Shown here: piece by piece, positions 46,587 to 57,565 of the stretch
Position numbering within the stretch: the stretch's first letter is position 1
How the letters are laid out: the number at the start of each line of letters is the position of its first letter
Assembly: GCA_030062745.1 (NCBI GenBank)
Contig: CP099850.1
Location: 496,001 to 560,000 of the forward strand
Direction: 5' to 3'
DNA length: 64,000 nt
DNA from: Capitulum mitella
Lineage: Eukaryota; Arthropoda; Thecostraca; Pollicipedomorpha; Pollicipedidae
Translations under genes and position numbers: made by a program
The notes under the pieces: model-generated
Seen by the model: the letters and a program-made list of their open reading frames with translations, nothing else
Told to the model about the DNA's origin: nothing
Databases searched by the model: none

Positions 46587-47319
46587 AAGAAGCTGCAAAC
46601 ACTTGGATCTGACCCCTGGCTGCGGTCATTTCAATCAAGGGTAGCATTTAAAAGCATGCACTCATATGGAGGTTAAAAATTTGTGACGGTTTGAAAGGCC
46701 GTGCAGGACCATCCATTTTAAAGTACGGTGATTGCTTCCTGGTGACGACGGCTATGACGGTGACTATACCGTTAATCTCGAAAAGATAAAGCTGGCTGCA
46801 GACTGTGCGACAGTTTGACAGGACAACAATGCAGGCATGACCATAAAAGAGTCTTATGCTGATAAGCATGCGCGTTGTGTGAAGGGCGTGAGCGTGAGCA
46901 CTTTTATTATATTTGCGCGCGCATTGGAGAGACCTATAATTCCTGTAAGCTTCTTTCTCCTTTGGATTCGTGTCTGGCTTCCCGGCAAGTATTGGCTGGC
47001 CGGCGCTCTGTTTGGTGGCTATGCCTCAGTCACACCATTGCTCAAACTGCTAACAGAAAGCCTGCTACATTGCCTGGATAAAATTATCTCAAATGGCCCA
47101 GACACTTCTTTCGGTGTTCTGCGTTTACAGGGAGACACAAGACATGGGTGGTATTTTGCTTCCACTTGTGCTATCCAGACACGTATATCTGCAATCAGCA
47201 CCCCTTTAGATTTTTTGGCCCAGAGCCAAAAATTGGAAATCAAATTGTTTGGTCTAAATTATTCAAAGGCAAATGATGCAACCTCTCTGGGTAGCCGCCT
47301 TAATTTCTGAAAGCCTTCA
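46587..47319. other. Intergenic with one unexplained open frame
   Basis: A 157-codon plus-strand frame at 46837-47310 starts MTIKESYADKHA and has a hydrophobic middle (VSFFLLWIRVWLPGKYWLAG). I do not recognise it. It has no splice context or neighbours supporting it and may be chance. Confidence 0.3.
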
Positions 47320-47720
47320 TGGCCCAGCCAGCAGGAGCCCAGCCCGGAGCCCAGCAGACCGCCACCAGCAGCCGTCGGAGGACGCTCCCAGATACAGCGG
47401 CCCCTTGTCAGTCGGCGGCGAGACGGTCCCGGGTCCCGACGGTGCCTTCGCCGTAACGAGATGAAACAGGTCGAGGCGTGACCTGAATGGCCTGCCGACG
47501 TGACCGGCGAGCCGAGCGCCCAGTGTTCCAGGAGCGCGGCCGTCGATCAAAGGCGGGCCTGTCCGGAGGGGCCGGCGCAGACGCCCCTCCCTCCGGCCCC
47601 GTCCGGAGCTGAAATGTGCCGCCCGGGAGACGGGAGTGGCCGCGTTCCCCCGGGATCGCCTCGCCTGTGATGGCGACCGGACGGCGGCGCGCCACGCTGG
47701 TCACGGGCGGCGGCGAGGGG
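47320..47720. other. GC-rich island
   Basis: CpG-rich, stop-poor on several frames, no recognisable protein. Candidate CpG island only. Confidence 0.3.
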
Positions 47721-48099
47721 CTTTGAGGAGTGATTGAGACGATGACTGGGCCTGCCGTTCAGACCCACGTCTAGTGCATTTTAATAGTGGTTCTTCTCAG
47801 CGCTACATAAACGGACATGGCGCCTACTTTTTGGGCAAAAGGAGTGTTTTGCAGACTTGATGAGTAATGTCTAGCCTCTTACGGCTTAAAAACAATGAAC
47901 ATTTGCTTGTGCGTTTCTGTTGATTCGGGGGACCTCTTTTTGTTCCATGCTCGGTCATGGACAGGCTGATGTATTGGGGGGGGGGGAGCATTCACATCTA
48001 GGTGTTGTAAGCCCAGTCAAGTTGACTAGAAACAGCAACACAAGGTCGCATGAAGCTAAAGCGTCATATAGAACACAGCGCAAGCTGGCGCTCCAGGAC

Positions 48100-48530
48100 T
48101 GCAGCTTCGGCCCTCTCACTGGAGTCGTAAGCGCTCAGTTGCCGCTGCAACGATTCGACGTCGACACCGTGTTCCGTTCAGTTTAATCCGCGATCCTTCC
48201 GTTCGGAAGCCCCAAGCATCCCCGAACGAGCGCCAGCGCACACCCCTCCAGGCCGGCACGCCGGCCCCACGCAGCCGCCGGGGCCAGTCGCCGGGGGGCA
48301 CACGAACCCCTCCCCGAGGCCAGTGCGCCGACCCCGCACGGTCGCCGGGGCCGGCCGGCGGCGGGCGCACGCAGTCGCCGCCGTCGCCATGGCGACGCGC
48401 GCGTCGGCCGGCCAGCCGGGCGGGGGCCGCCGCCGGCCGTCAGAAGTGGTGGTGGTGGCGGCGCCGGCTGGACACGACCCTGCAACTCCCGCCGACGCCG
48501 GTCCCGGTCGCAGCGCTGACACGTAAGCCG
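48100..48530. other. GC-rich island
   Basis: Very CpG-rich with a GGTGGTGGTGG run near 48449. Long overlapping open frames on both strands (up to 186 codons) without family features. An imperfect X-box-like GTTGCCCACGCAAC lies beside it at 48667-48680. Confidence 0.3.
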
Positions 48531-49105
48531 GCCGTGTCGAGCAGTGTCAGACAGTGTCAGCTGGGATGCCGGACTTGCAGCGTCATCCATCTGACTGCAG
48601 CCTTCAGCGCTCAGGAGCAGAAAACTGTTGAAGATGCGTTTGCTGCCGTTGCCGTCTCTCATTGCCGTTGCCCACGCAACTTTTGGTAACTTAAGCAAGG
48701 TCCATATATTCGCCAGCATTTGTTTCGGTTGTGTTGTTTCCATTTAATCTCATCATTCCATGATGAACTGCGTCTATGATTGCTGCCTGTTTTCATTGCT
48801 TACGGAAGTGTACGTCACACAATGGTGTGTGCCCAGTTCATGGCTTTCCAGGCAACCAGTTTACAACACGGCCACGGCTCTTCTCTAGTTGTTGCATCGG
48901 ACTGTTTGAGATGCGATAAGCGCACCTCCAGTTTTAATGGGATGGAAAACCGACCACACAGTCTCTCGAGGGTTGAGTGGGCGAACGCATCACTGGACCA
49001 CTTTTCTCTGACGTCGACGTGTATGTTTGCATACTCAATGACACTCCTATTACTCCCATAATAGTTCAAGAATTGCTTCAGAAGAGACGCCGACAATTAA
49101 GCTAA
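48531..49105. other. Intergenic, no features seen
   Basis: Apart from the imperfect X-box-like site mentioned for the neighbouring island, nothing recognised. Confidence 0.5.
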
Positions 49106-49520
49106 GGCCATGTTCGAGGACCTGCTTGCGTGGTTGCGCAAGCCGTGTGCTTGCAGCCAAACACAAATGCTGTTCGGGGAAGGCCGCAAGCATTCGCAAG
49201 CACATAGAATTTACAACACAATGTTTTACTTTACATGCTTAGTTTACCATGCGAATTTATAACATTTTACATCACATCAAGTATTTCACATGCGCAAATG
49301 ATAACAACCCACGACTCTAAACACCGTTGTGCCGTCTGGCCTGTGTGGCTTGCGGCTGTTTGCGGTGGGTTTACCTGTTTCAGCGCAAGCAGCGCAAGCA
49401 GCCGCAAGCAAAAGGCTTTGAGCTTGCGCGCCATCTCTCGTCTCAGCGTTTGAATTTCATTGGTGGATCTCTGGCTACGGGTTTGCGCAAGCAGCCGCAA
49501 GCAGGACCTCGAACAGGGCC
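49106..49520. mobile_element. About 415-bp TIR element, copy 2
   Basis: Starts GGCCATGTTCGAGGACC (49106) and ends GGACCTCGAACAGGGCC (49520). It is bordered by TAA on both sides (GCTAA before, TAATT after), a 3-bp duplication of the PIF/Harbinger TWA type. The body closely matches 44255-44660, for example CACATCAAGTATTTCACA and CAACCCACGACTCTAAAC. Confidence 0.88.
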
Positions 49521-51302
49521 TAATTAATTCTTGTAGAATCTGCCAACGTACCGTGACACGTGCAGCTTTAGTTTCTAAGAGTGTCAGTAAAAGGGCCATC
49601 CTCGCAAATACATGGGTTCATACCGGCTGTTTTCACAACGGCTAATTAGTCGAAAATGCCGACGAGCAATTGTTCCCTTTAGGCAAGTGAAGAGGCGAGG
49701 GTAGAAAACGGTTACACCGTTGTGTTTAACGTCCCGTATTTCGCAACGTGATTCTGTTTTTGTCATTCGTTGCCTAGACCCATGTTGTCCGATTATTTCA
49801 CACAGTCCAACTCACCACGTCGAACAGTTTACTAGCTGGCATATCATAATGACAGTCTCGCTATTTCAACAATCAATACGATATCCCCCGGCAAAATTCG
49901 TGATGTTTGTGGTGATTCGTGATGTCGTGATGAATTCGCATATGGAACGCTACAAATCGGGGTCCACTTGCTTCCTCCAACGTTCGGCAACAGTGGTCTT
50001 GGTGCACCGCAAGCAAAAGCTGTCGTCATTTGCGTGTGTTTCCAGGTTATTAGCTCACATCTGACATTCTATTAAACACGAAAAAAAATCTTAAAAATAG
50101 CACATACGTTTGCATTATTGACGCTGTTGAAAAAAAAAACAATGCAAAGCAGCCTTCTACATCAGAACTGTCAGGTATGTCAGCCAGGAATTTGCATTCC
50201 CAAAGTATGGGAAAATAGTCCAAACGCGCATCCGAATGTTGAGTCGTGTTAATTTGCCATTGCAGAAGTGAATAACGTATAACCGATATATTTTAAATAA
50301 ATCTGTTTCCAACGCACAGAAGCCAACGCTGGAAACTATCACGGCTACAAAACTCTTGGGCAAACTGAGAAAGCTATTATTTTGTTTTGTATCATGTTGA
50401 CTAAAAGTTGATATTTTGAATCCTGTTTTCTGTTCTGCCGTTAAAATCTTCGTTTTTAATTCATGTTTCGACCCGACGAAATGCAATCTATGTAAGTTTC
50501 TTTAACTTGATTGTGCCAGAACCATGAAAGTTCAGTTAAGTCATTGCGTTGCAAAATATTGCGTATCTTGAGTATTACTGCAGTCGAATTTGAAGGTTTC
50601 GTTAAATGACGCAAAAATTAAAACAAGATGCAGAAAGTCAACGAATCACACTCCACATGCATATCACAACAAAGTGAAATGACGTGTCATATTTGTAGAT
50701 GCATGATGCAGACGATGTGGTATTTGCAAAACCTCCGATATTTGCAGTTATGATACAACGTAAAAAATTCCTTGGGTGTCAAATGCCACTGCAGAAATCT
50801 TAACTGTCCTGTTTTAGCGGCATTTAAATTTCCAAAATGCCACTAGTAAATCGTATGTTCATTCAGACTAAGAGACATACTAGACTAATAAACATTCAAA
50901 ATTCTGTTACCAGTGTCGGTCTTTAAAAACTTCTGTCAGTTACAGGTGCACATTACCCAAATGCCATCCTGGTGATCAGTGTGTTTTGCGAAGGAAAAGC
51001 ACCGTCTGTGCCAAAAGCCATGGGTTCACTAGAGGAGATACAAAGAACCAGCACCCCAAGTTCGTTTGAGTCAGCTTTACGTTACTACAGTTGAAGGTCT
51101 TGAAAACGTCCATATCCCACAAATTTTCGACCCCCAGCGGAGCAATAGCAAAACATCAGTCTGTATGAACCAACTTCCCCTCATCAGCTACATTCATATT
51201 TAGCTTAACCAGCTTCGAAATGTTGGTTGAACCTACTTTGCTGCTTGTGATCAGACGGTTCCAATTACGATAATGCATATTGCCGATGCGGGTCATAAGC
51301 GC
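49521..51302. other. Intergenic, no supported gene
   Basis: AT-rich with no recognisable gene or repeat. Confidence 0.5.
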
Positions 51303-51339
51303 AAAGCCATCCAAAACGTTTCTCGTTTTGGATGGCTTT
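51303..51339. repeat. Perfect 16-bp stem-loop
   Basis: Arms AAAGCCATCCAAAACG (51303-51318) and CGTTTTGGATGGCTTT (51324-51339) with a 5-nt TTTCT loop. It is followed by a second, wider inverted pair, CGTTATCGGAA at 51346-51356 and TTCCGATAACG at 51471-51481. Confidence 0.95.
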
Positions 51340-51481
51340 CGTTTTCGTTATCGGAAAATGTTCCCTTATGAAAACTTCTGATGCAATAAAAGCCCCAGAA
51401 GTCACGATAAAACAAATGCCCAAGCGGCGGAAAAAAGAGCGGAATGAGCACCATGGGGCACAAAAAAACATTCCGATAACG

Positions 51482-52379
51482 ATGCCCAGTCATTGATCAC
51501 AGAGATCATTTTAAATGTACAAACCGGAGTTTGGAGGTAAACGATGGCATCCGCTCTTTTGCCGGATGGAATATGCTAATGGGCTCATTTGTTCATCTGC
51601 ATTTCAAGAAATCGGCTAACTCATTCATTTTTCTTTGAGAGAATCAGGCGAACACTCATCCTGTGCTTTAAGGACCAAACGGGCATCATCTGTGGTTATA
51701 ATTGCCCACTAATTTCCCACGCTTGTGTCCATAGGGACCTGCTGAGTGCCCTGCGATCCAATCGAGCACCTGGAACGTGGATGGCGCACTTGACCGTTGT
51801 CCCCATTCCGTTTTTCCGTTTTAGGTAAATCAGTCACAGTACTTAGACTCTGTTAGAGAATGCACGTAGAAGGTCCATCTCTTTGAGAAGATAGAATTGG
51901 CCACTTGCATTTGGTGGAACGAAAAATGGCTTCTCCGTCCCAAGACAACAAATGGAAAGCTGCTGTGGAGTGCCTGATGCTTCTGGTATTTATCCACAGA
52001 GGACATCAACAATCAGATTATTTCTAGGGGATAGGGAGAGGAAAGTTAAATGTCAGAACCTGTCACTCAGTTCGGGGCTTTGTCAGGTCACTGGCAGAAT
52101 GATAGATGTCATTCACAGAAGCACCTTGGGGACAGTTCAGCAATGTCATCCTCAGTCACCAGACTGCGGGTAACAGGAAGTAGTTATCACCTGCACCTTG
52201 GTGGTAACCAGCGATCAGCTTACATCTCATTCGCACTACCCAGGCCGTGCCCAGTGAACAGATGAAAAATGTCACCCACGGCTCCTAAACGGCAGTCAGT
52301 GAAAGCCAGAAAACAGCTCCCAGTTTCCCGGCGGTACCTCCCAGAGGACTGCTGAACACCGGTCACAGCATCGGAGCCG
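51482..52379. other. Intergenic, no supported gene
   Basis: Nothing recognised. From about 52040 the sequence grades into the degenerate repeats of the next block. Confidence 0.5.
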
Positions 52380-53170
52380 CATCCAGCAAGCCACCGCAGA
52401 CAGCTGGCCACAACAGCCAACCCTCAATCAGCTGCCCGCAGCACCCAACCCTCAGACAGCTGACGGCCGTGGGCAGCCCTCGGACAGCTGACGGCCGCGG
52501 GCAGCCCTCAGACAGCTGCCCGCAGTATCCAGCTCTCGGACGGCCGCCTGCAGTACCCGATCCCCAGTCGGCGGACGGTCGGGGACAACCCCCCACATTT
52601 CGCAAGCGGTTCTCATGCAACAGATCAGAGCAGCCATTTGCCGTATCCAGACCGCTCCTAGTAAACGGCAAAGAAATGCAATCCAAGCAGCTTAGACTGT
52701 TGTGTACCTACCTAGCCATGGACATGCACTACACACCAGGCCGTGCGCTACAAATCGCAGTATGTATCCACGTGCCCCGTTGTGCCCGGCAGGCGACGGA
52801 TAAATGTCGCCCACAGTCCTCAGGCTGCCGCGGATGGTTGTCGCCTGCCGCGTTACCTCGACCGCACCCACAGACGACGGGTGCACAGCCTCCAGGCCGC
52901 GGCGGATGGGCGACGCCGGCCGCAGTGGTCCTCTGACGGCTGCCAGCCTCCCCCCCCCCAGTTCCCAGGCGGCGATTGGGGCGCAACTGTCACGGCGACG
53001 GTTATCCGATCGATTCCGGATCGATACAAGTCCGCTGTTTTGTCGGGGGGGGGGGGAGCCTCCGGGGACGGAACGCTGATCCGTCGCCCACTGATTACTG
53101 CGACCGGGGCACGCCAGCCAGGGGCTCTCAAACGGCCGCCGGCCCAGCGCCGAGTGGTCCTCAAACTCGC
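52380..53170. repeat. Degenerate GC-rich repeats (CAGACAGCTG units) and island
   Basis: From 52380 to 52570, GACAGCTGACGGCCG and GACAGCTGCCCGCAG-type units recur at roughly 30 bp. The rest to 53170 is CpG-rich with a C run near 52955 and a G run near 53050. Unsupported open frames on both strands. Confidence 0.6.
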
Positions 53171-54109
53171 CGCGGTTGGCTTCGTTAGATGAGGACGCGT
53201 TTCAGCGCGGTGGCGTGAAAAGCGCTCAACTCGCGCTCCAGCGGGTGGAAGCTTTTACCCGGTTGACATCAGGATTCGGTTTTGTCGGACTTTTCGGACC
53301 AAAGCACACCATTCGTAGAACATGGATGCTTGATGTTTTAAGTCTAGTGAATCTACTGGAAATGCTTGAAAATTTGGTTGCTTCTTTATAAAAATACTGT
53401 ATTTTTGTTTCAGAATGGGACAGAAATGTGAGGGACTTATGCGTCCGAAACGCTTCAAATATGCAAGAGGTTCCGAATTCAGGAATGTTGTGCGGATTAA
53501 AAAAAGTTTAAATTTGAGGAAAATGTGAGCTTACGACGCATCATAAGGAAACTGTGCTCATAAAACACGAATTCGAATAGTTGTATTTCGATTAAAGGCA
53601 ATATACCGTAAACAGTTTACTGAGGCCTTACCTGGCTCCAGATATGACGTGACGCTGCGGAAAATAAATCAGATCAGGACGACATCCAAGCAGCAACGCG
53701 TGGTAATCAGCAGGCCTGATTCGGAATATTTAATGTCGGTGTTCTGCCTAACCTGGAGTGGGATGCAAATTGCCCCTCTCAGAATCCCACGTTGTGCCCA
53801 TAATTACTGAACGTGGTGCATGCCTCAGTCACCCATAATTTCTGTGTTTCTGTCCGGGGCGGAAATTATACTGATGTTTTATCCTGTCACGAATGAGATA
53901 GGGCAACTGACAGTGTGTTTCAAAAGACATTTTTCATCGGTAGCAGATACATAAAGAGCAGCGATCGCGTAATGCTTGTTCTGAAAGAAGGCATCTGATG
54001 AGTGGTTTTAATGGACGATTTTTGTGCTCAGCAGCCACCATGGTTACCTGAGCCCGCAACAAGTATCACTTCCTGAGGTGGCGGCGTGCAGAAATAACCG
54101 CGCGTCTTC
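53171..54109. other. Intergenic, no features seen
   Basis: AT-rich, no supported gene or repeat. Confidence 0.5.
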
Positions 54110-55060
54110 GCCCATTCCAGCTCGCTCACGTGCCGGACATAAAAAGCCGGTCGGCGAGCGCACGCAGGACCACATTCGTCGCCGGTGACGAACACAATGG
54201 CCTGCAGCCCATTGCCGGTTCAATCAATAGCCGTACATAACCCATCACCGGAGCCGGACGATCGTCCGTATCGACGGGAGCCGGGCCGGCGGCGGCCGCG
54301 GGGTCGATCCCCGGCCGTCGACGCCGACGATCCCGTCTGGCCGGAGCGGCGTCGGCACCGACGGATGTCGCCCCGGTGGAGCGGGCCAAATGGAATCGAT
54401 GCGGCAATCCGCGCTTCGCTTAACCCGCGCGCGGTGGCGTGCCGACGGCGGCGGCGGCCATGGATTTCCGATGCGGCAGGGCCGGGACGGACCGGTACCG
54501 CAGTCCTCTGCGGGGAGGGGTGGCCATGCGGGTGGCTGCCTCGCCCCTGTATCGGGACTGCCCAGGCAGTGTTTTTACGGCCCTGAGTCCGCGCGCTTTT
54601 CTCCGGCCTGGTCAAAGCTGTGCAGTTCCGAATCACCCGTGGCCAGCCCTTCATGACGTCACGTGGACGATGTTTAACTCGTCTGATGTATTTCCGGGAG
54701 TTCGCGCCAGCGCCAGGCGATTTCCACATTATCAGCTCAGCAGCCGGAGGCGGAGCCGCCCGCTGGCCGCGAAGACCTCGAATTGAGAAGCTGGCTGCCC
54801 TCGAATTAATCTCAGCCCGTCGGCTCTTATCGCCTTTGGAAGCCCAACGCGCCGCCCCAGAACAAAGAGGCTTAATGGTCCGCCGAGCCGCACCTCCATC
54901 CGGCCCCCCAAAACTACCCACAATCGGAAATTCATGGCTTCGTCGGCGGCTGCTAACGCGCCACAATAACTCTCCCCAGTCGGCGGACCTCTTCGCTTGG
55001 GCGACGATAAATAGTTTCCCAGTTCCAGCGCTGGTCTAGCAAGTCGTCCACAGGGCTTCA
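54110..55060. promoter_or_regulatory. Long GC-rich island, candidate regulatory block
   Basis: About 950 bp, CpG-rich, with AT-core motifs: CAATCAATAGCC near 54221, GAATTAATCTC near 54801, CTCTTATCGCC near 54825 (GATA-type), AGAACAAAGAGG near 54859 (Sox/TCF-type) and GATAAATAG near 55006. A 248-codon minus-strand frame (54220-54966) is arginine-rich with no family signature. It may serve a gene outside the window. Confidence 0.35.
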
Positions 55061-57280
55061 TCTCCCTGGCGCGGAAGCGATTGGGGACGGCCAGCGTCCT
55101 CATGATACGTTATCTAAGGATCTGCCTCTATTGTAGGCAGACATAATAGATGGGCTCCACTTCTAATCAATATCTGGCCGACAGCTATGGTAAATAGGGA
55201 GCCTTTGTGGTACGTCACGGTCCTTATGTGGGCGCAACGATTTGTTTGATGAAAGGAAGCGGTCGTTCTCCGGGGCATTGTCGCCGACAGAAGGCCTAAT
55301 AGAAAGCATTCCCGAAGTAGCGGCGTAAAACAATGAGTTCTGAAGCGTTCTGGTAATGGCATACTCGTGTCCGGACACGATCCCTACCTACTGTTATTAG
55401 TCACCAATAGCGCGACAATGAGCTCAAAGTGAGAAGTGTTCCTGGGGGAATGTGCACGGCATTATCCCAGGAGACACTAGTAAGTTCTGTTATGTACCAG
55501 CGCATATGCATTCTTCCATGCTATGCGTGACATTGGAACAGGAAAACTGGGATATGTAATGCCACATACGTCAAGAAAGGGGCAAAATATGGCGCACGCG
55601 GCAATATCATGACTGTCTACTGGTGTGCTCTGATAAAGAGATCTCGATTGCTTGCATATTGCCAAAGCCAAATGACGTGACGTTGGGTACGTGTTCAAAA
55701 ATATGGGAGCAGTTTGTTGTCTAAACGTTTCCTATTAAATGCGACCACTTACGTTACGTATGACGCCACTCAAGAGCGAATGGTTCCAGTGGGATCTGAG
55801 AGGCCAGCATCACCTGAACAGCTTATGACCAGTGAGGGTAATTTCTGCACGGCGGTCACTTTTTTCAGTGACATGCCGATGAGGAGCCGCCCAGTGTCCG
55901 GACAACCGATGTGGTGAGTCTGGATATAACTAACATCGGTCTGTGTGATCCTCAGTGACGTCGATGGCCGTCAGTGGCACCGAAAGGCGGCTTCACCATC
56001 AGTGACGCCGATAGAGGAGTCTGAGGCCCCCATTGAACAATGAGACGAGAGCAGCGGCGATTTCCGGGCGTTTTACTTGGGATCTGAGGCAAATGGAATG
56101 GAAGACAAATGACGGAAGGCGAGAATCAAGAAAATGAAGACAGAGGACGGAGAGATGGACGGACTGAAAAACGGGGAGAAGGAGAGACGGGGAGACGAAA
56201 ACAGACAGAGGGAGAGACGGCAGGGGCGATGAGGGTGGCGATGGAGAGGCTGAGAGACGGAGACACGGAGAGACGGAGAGATAGAGAGACGATGGGACGG
56301 AAAAGCGAGAGACTGGAAATGGGGACGGCGCGAAGACAGGTGGAAGAAATACACGAACTACTAGTGATACGAAAATGGAGACGGAAGACGAAAAACGTTA
56401 TATGGTGGTAGATTCCAGGCCAAGTCGCGGCTGGGAGGGAGGAACCACTTGGGTACCCCAGGGAGAGTGAGAGGCAGTGATGGGAGGACGGAGGTTTAAT
56501 ACCGAAACGGTATAAAAACAAGATCTTAGTTGAGTAGCTGGGTAGAGATCGTTGATCTAAAGTTGAAAGTCGGTAGCCGAGAATGACGACTGAATGGCGG
56601 TAGATCAGAACACTGTGTCTGGTGGTGTTGGGTACCAGTTTTCAGTTTATTCCGGGAGCCGTCCACGTTTCAGATAGCCGAGCGACTTCCAAAAAACGAT
56701 GGCAGAAGAATGCCTCCTGCGTTTAACGGCTAGTTCGCACGTGTAAGGATGGGTTAATGGATGCAGGATGTGAGGACCAAAACGTTGCCTCCTCGCATTT
56801 CAGGGACACCAGCCACTAGCCTGCCTACGGGCGGAGGAAGACCACCACAGGTTCGCAGACGCAGCCGAAAGAGACTCATCATCAGCGGCCCCGCTCAAAC
56901 TCGTCTCAAGTAACCCCGGCGAATACCATCGCCGGAAATTCGCCGGAGCTCATTTCTGGTGGCCCGACGGGATTCGTTCACAGGGATCCTGCTAGACGTC
57001 TTCCTTCGTGCCTAGTCAGAGCCCAGCCAGAACCGTATCTCGTGAACTCGATCGAACTCATATCAAGCAGTCGTAGCTCTTCCCTTATGACCTGGCCCCG
57101 ACTAGTGTCCGGTGAGTTCCCTGAACTCGTGCCGCGTGAGCTCGCCGGACCTCAGGCGCCGTGACCGCAGCGGAGGGGGACCGCCACTCACCTGCCTCTG
57201 ACGAGCCCGCCGTGTTCACCGTTGGCCTTTGTGTTGATTCAGTCATAAGGCACGCGGTGAATGCTAAGGGAGAGTCTGCA
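55061..57280. other. Intergenic, with purine-rich repeat at 56105-56320
   Basis: GGAGAGACGG-type imperfect units fill 56105-56320. Elsewhere no supported gene. GC content rises from about 56800. Confidence 0.6.
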
Positions 57281-57281
57281 C

Positions 57282-57565
57282 TCGACGAGGGAGCTCCGCG
57301 ACTCCGGCGCGCCGTACAGCAGCCGTCGCGGGCGCCGTGTACAGTGCGGTCGTCGGGAGCTCCGCGACTCCGGCGCGCCGTACAGCAGCCGTCGCGGGCG
57401 CCGCGTGTACAGTGCGGTCGTCGGGAGCTCCGCGACTCCGGCGCGCCGTACAGCAGCCGTCGCGGGCGCCGTGTACAACCGTCGCGCCGTACAGCAGCCG
57501 TCGCGGGCGCCGTGTACAACCGTCGCGCCGTACAGCAGCCGTCGCGGGCGCCGTGTACAGTGCGG
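57282..57565. repeat. GC-rich array with 66-bp and 39-bp units
   Basis: Units share a core GCGCCGTACAGCAGCCGTCG then CGGGCGCCGTGTACA. The first three copies (to about 57475) carry an extra GTGCGGTCGTCGGGAGCTCC segment, giving about 66 bp. The later copies lack it and are 39 bp with CAACCGTC instead. The final copy regains GTGCGGTCGTC. Open frames on both strands result from the repeat. Confidence 0.93.

Noticed and set aside
46837-47310. 157-codon plus-strand frame with a hydrophobic stretch
   Set aside because: No start context, splice context or family signature; length is possible by chance in 64 kb.
48667-48680. X-box-like GTTGCCCACGCAAC
   Set aside because: The central AT is CA; the symmetric arms fit only a loose RFX pattern.
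54220-54966. 248-codon minus-strand frame
   Set aside because: Stop-poor GC-rich island; arginine-rich sequence without a domain, and other frames there are open too.
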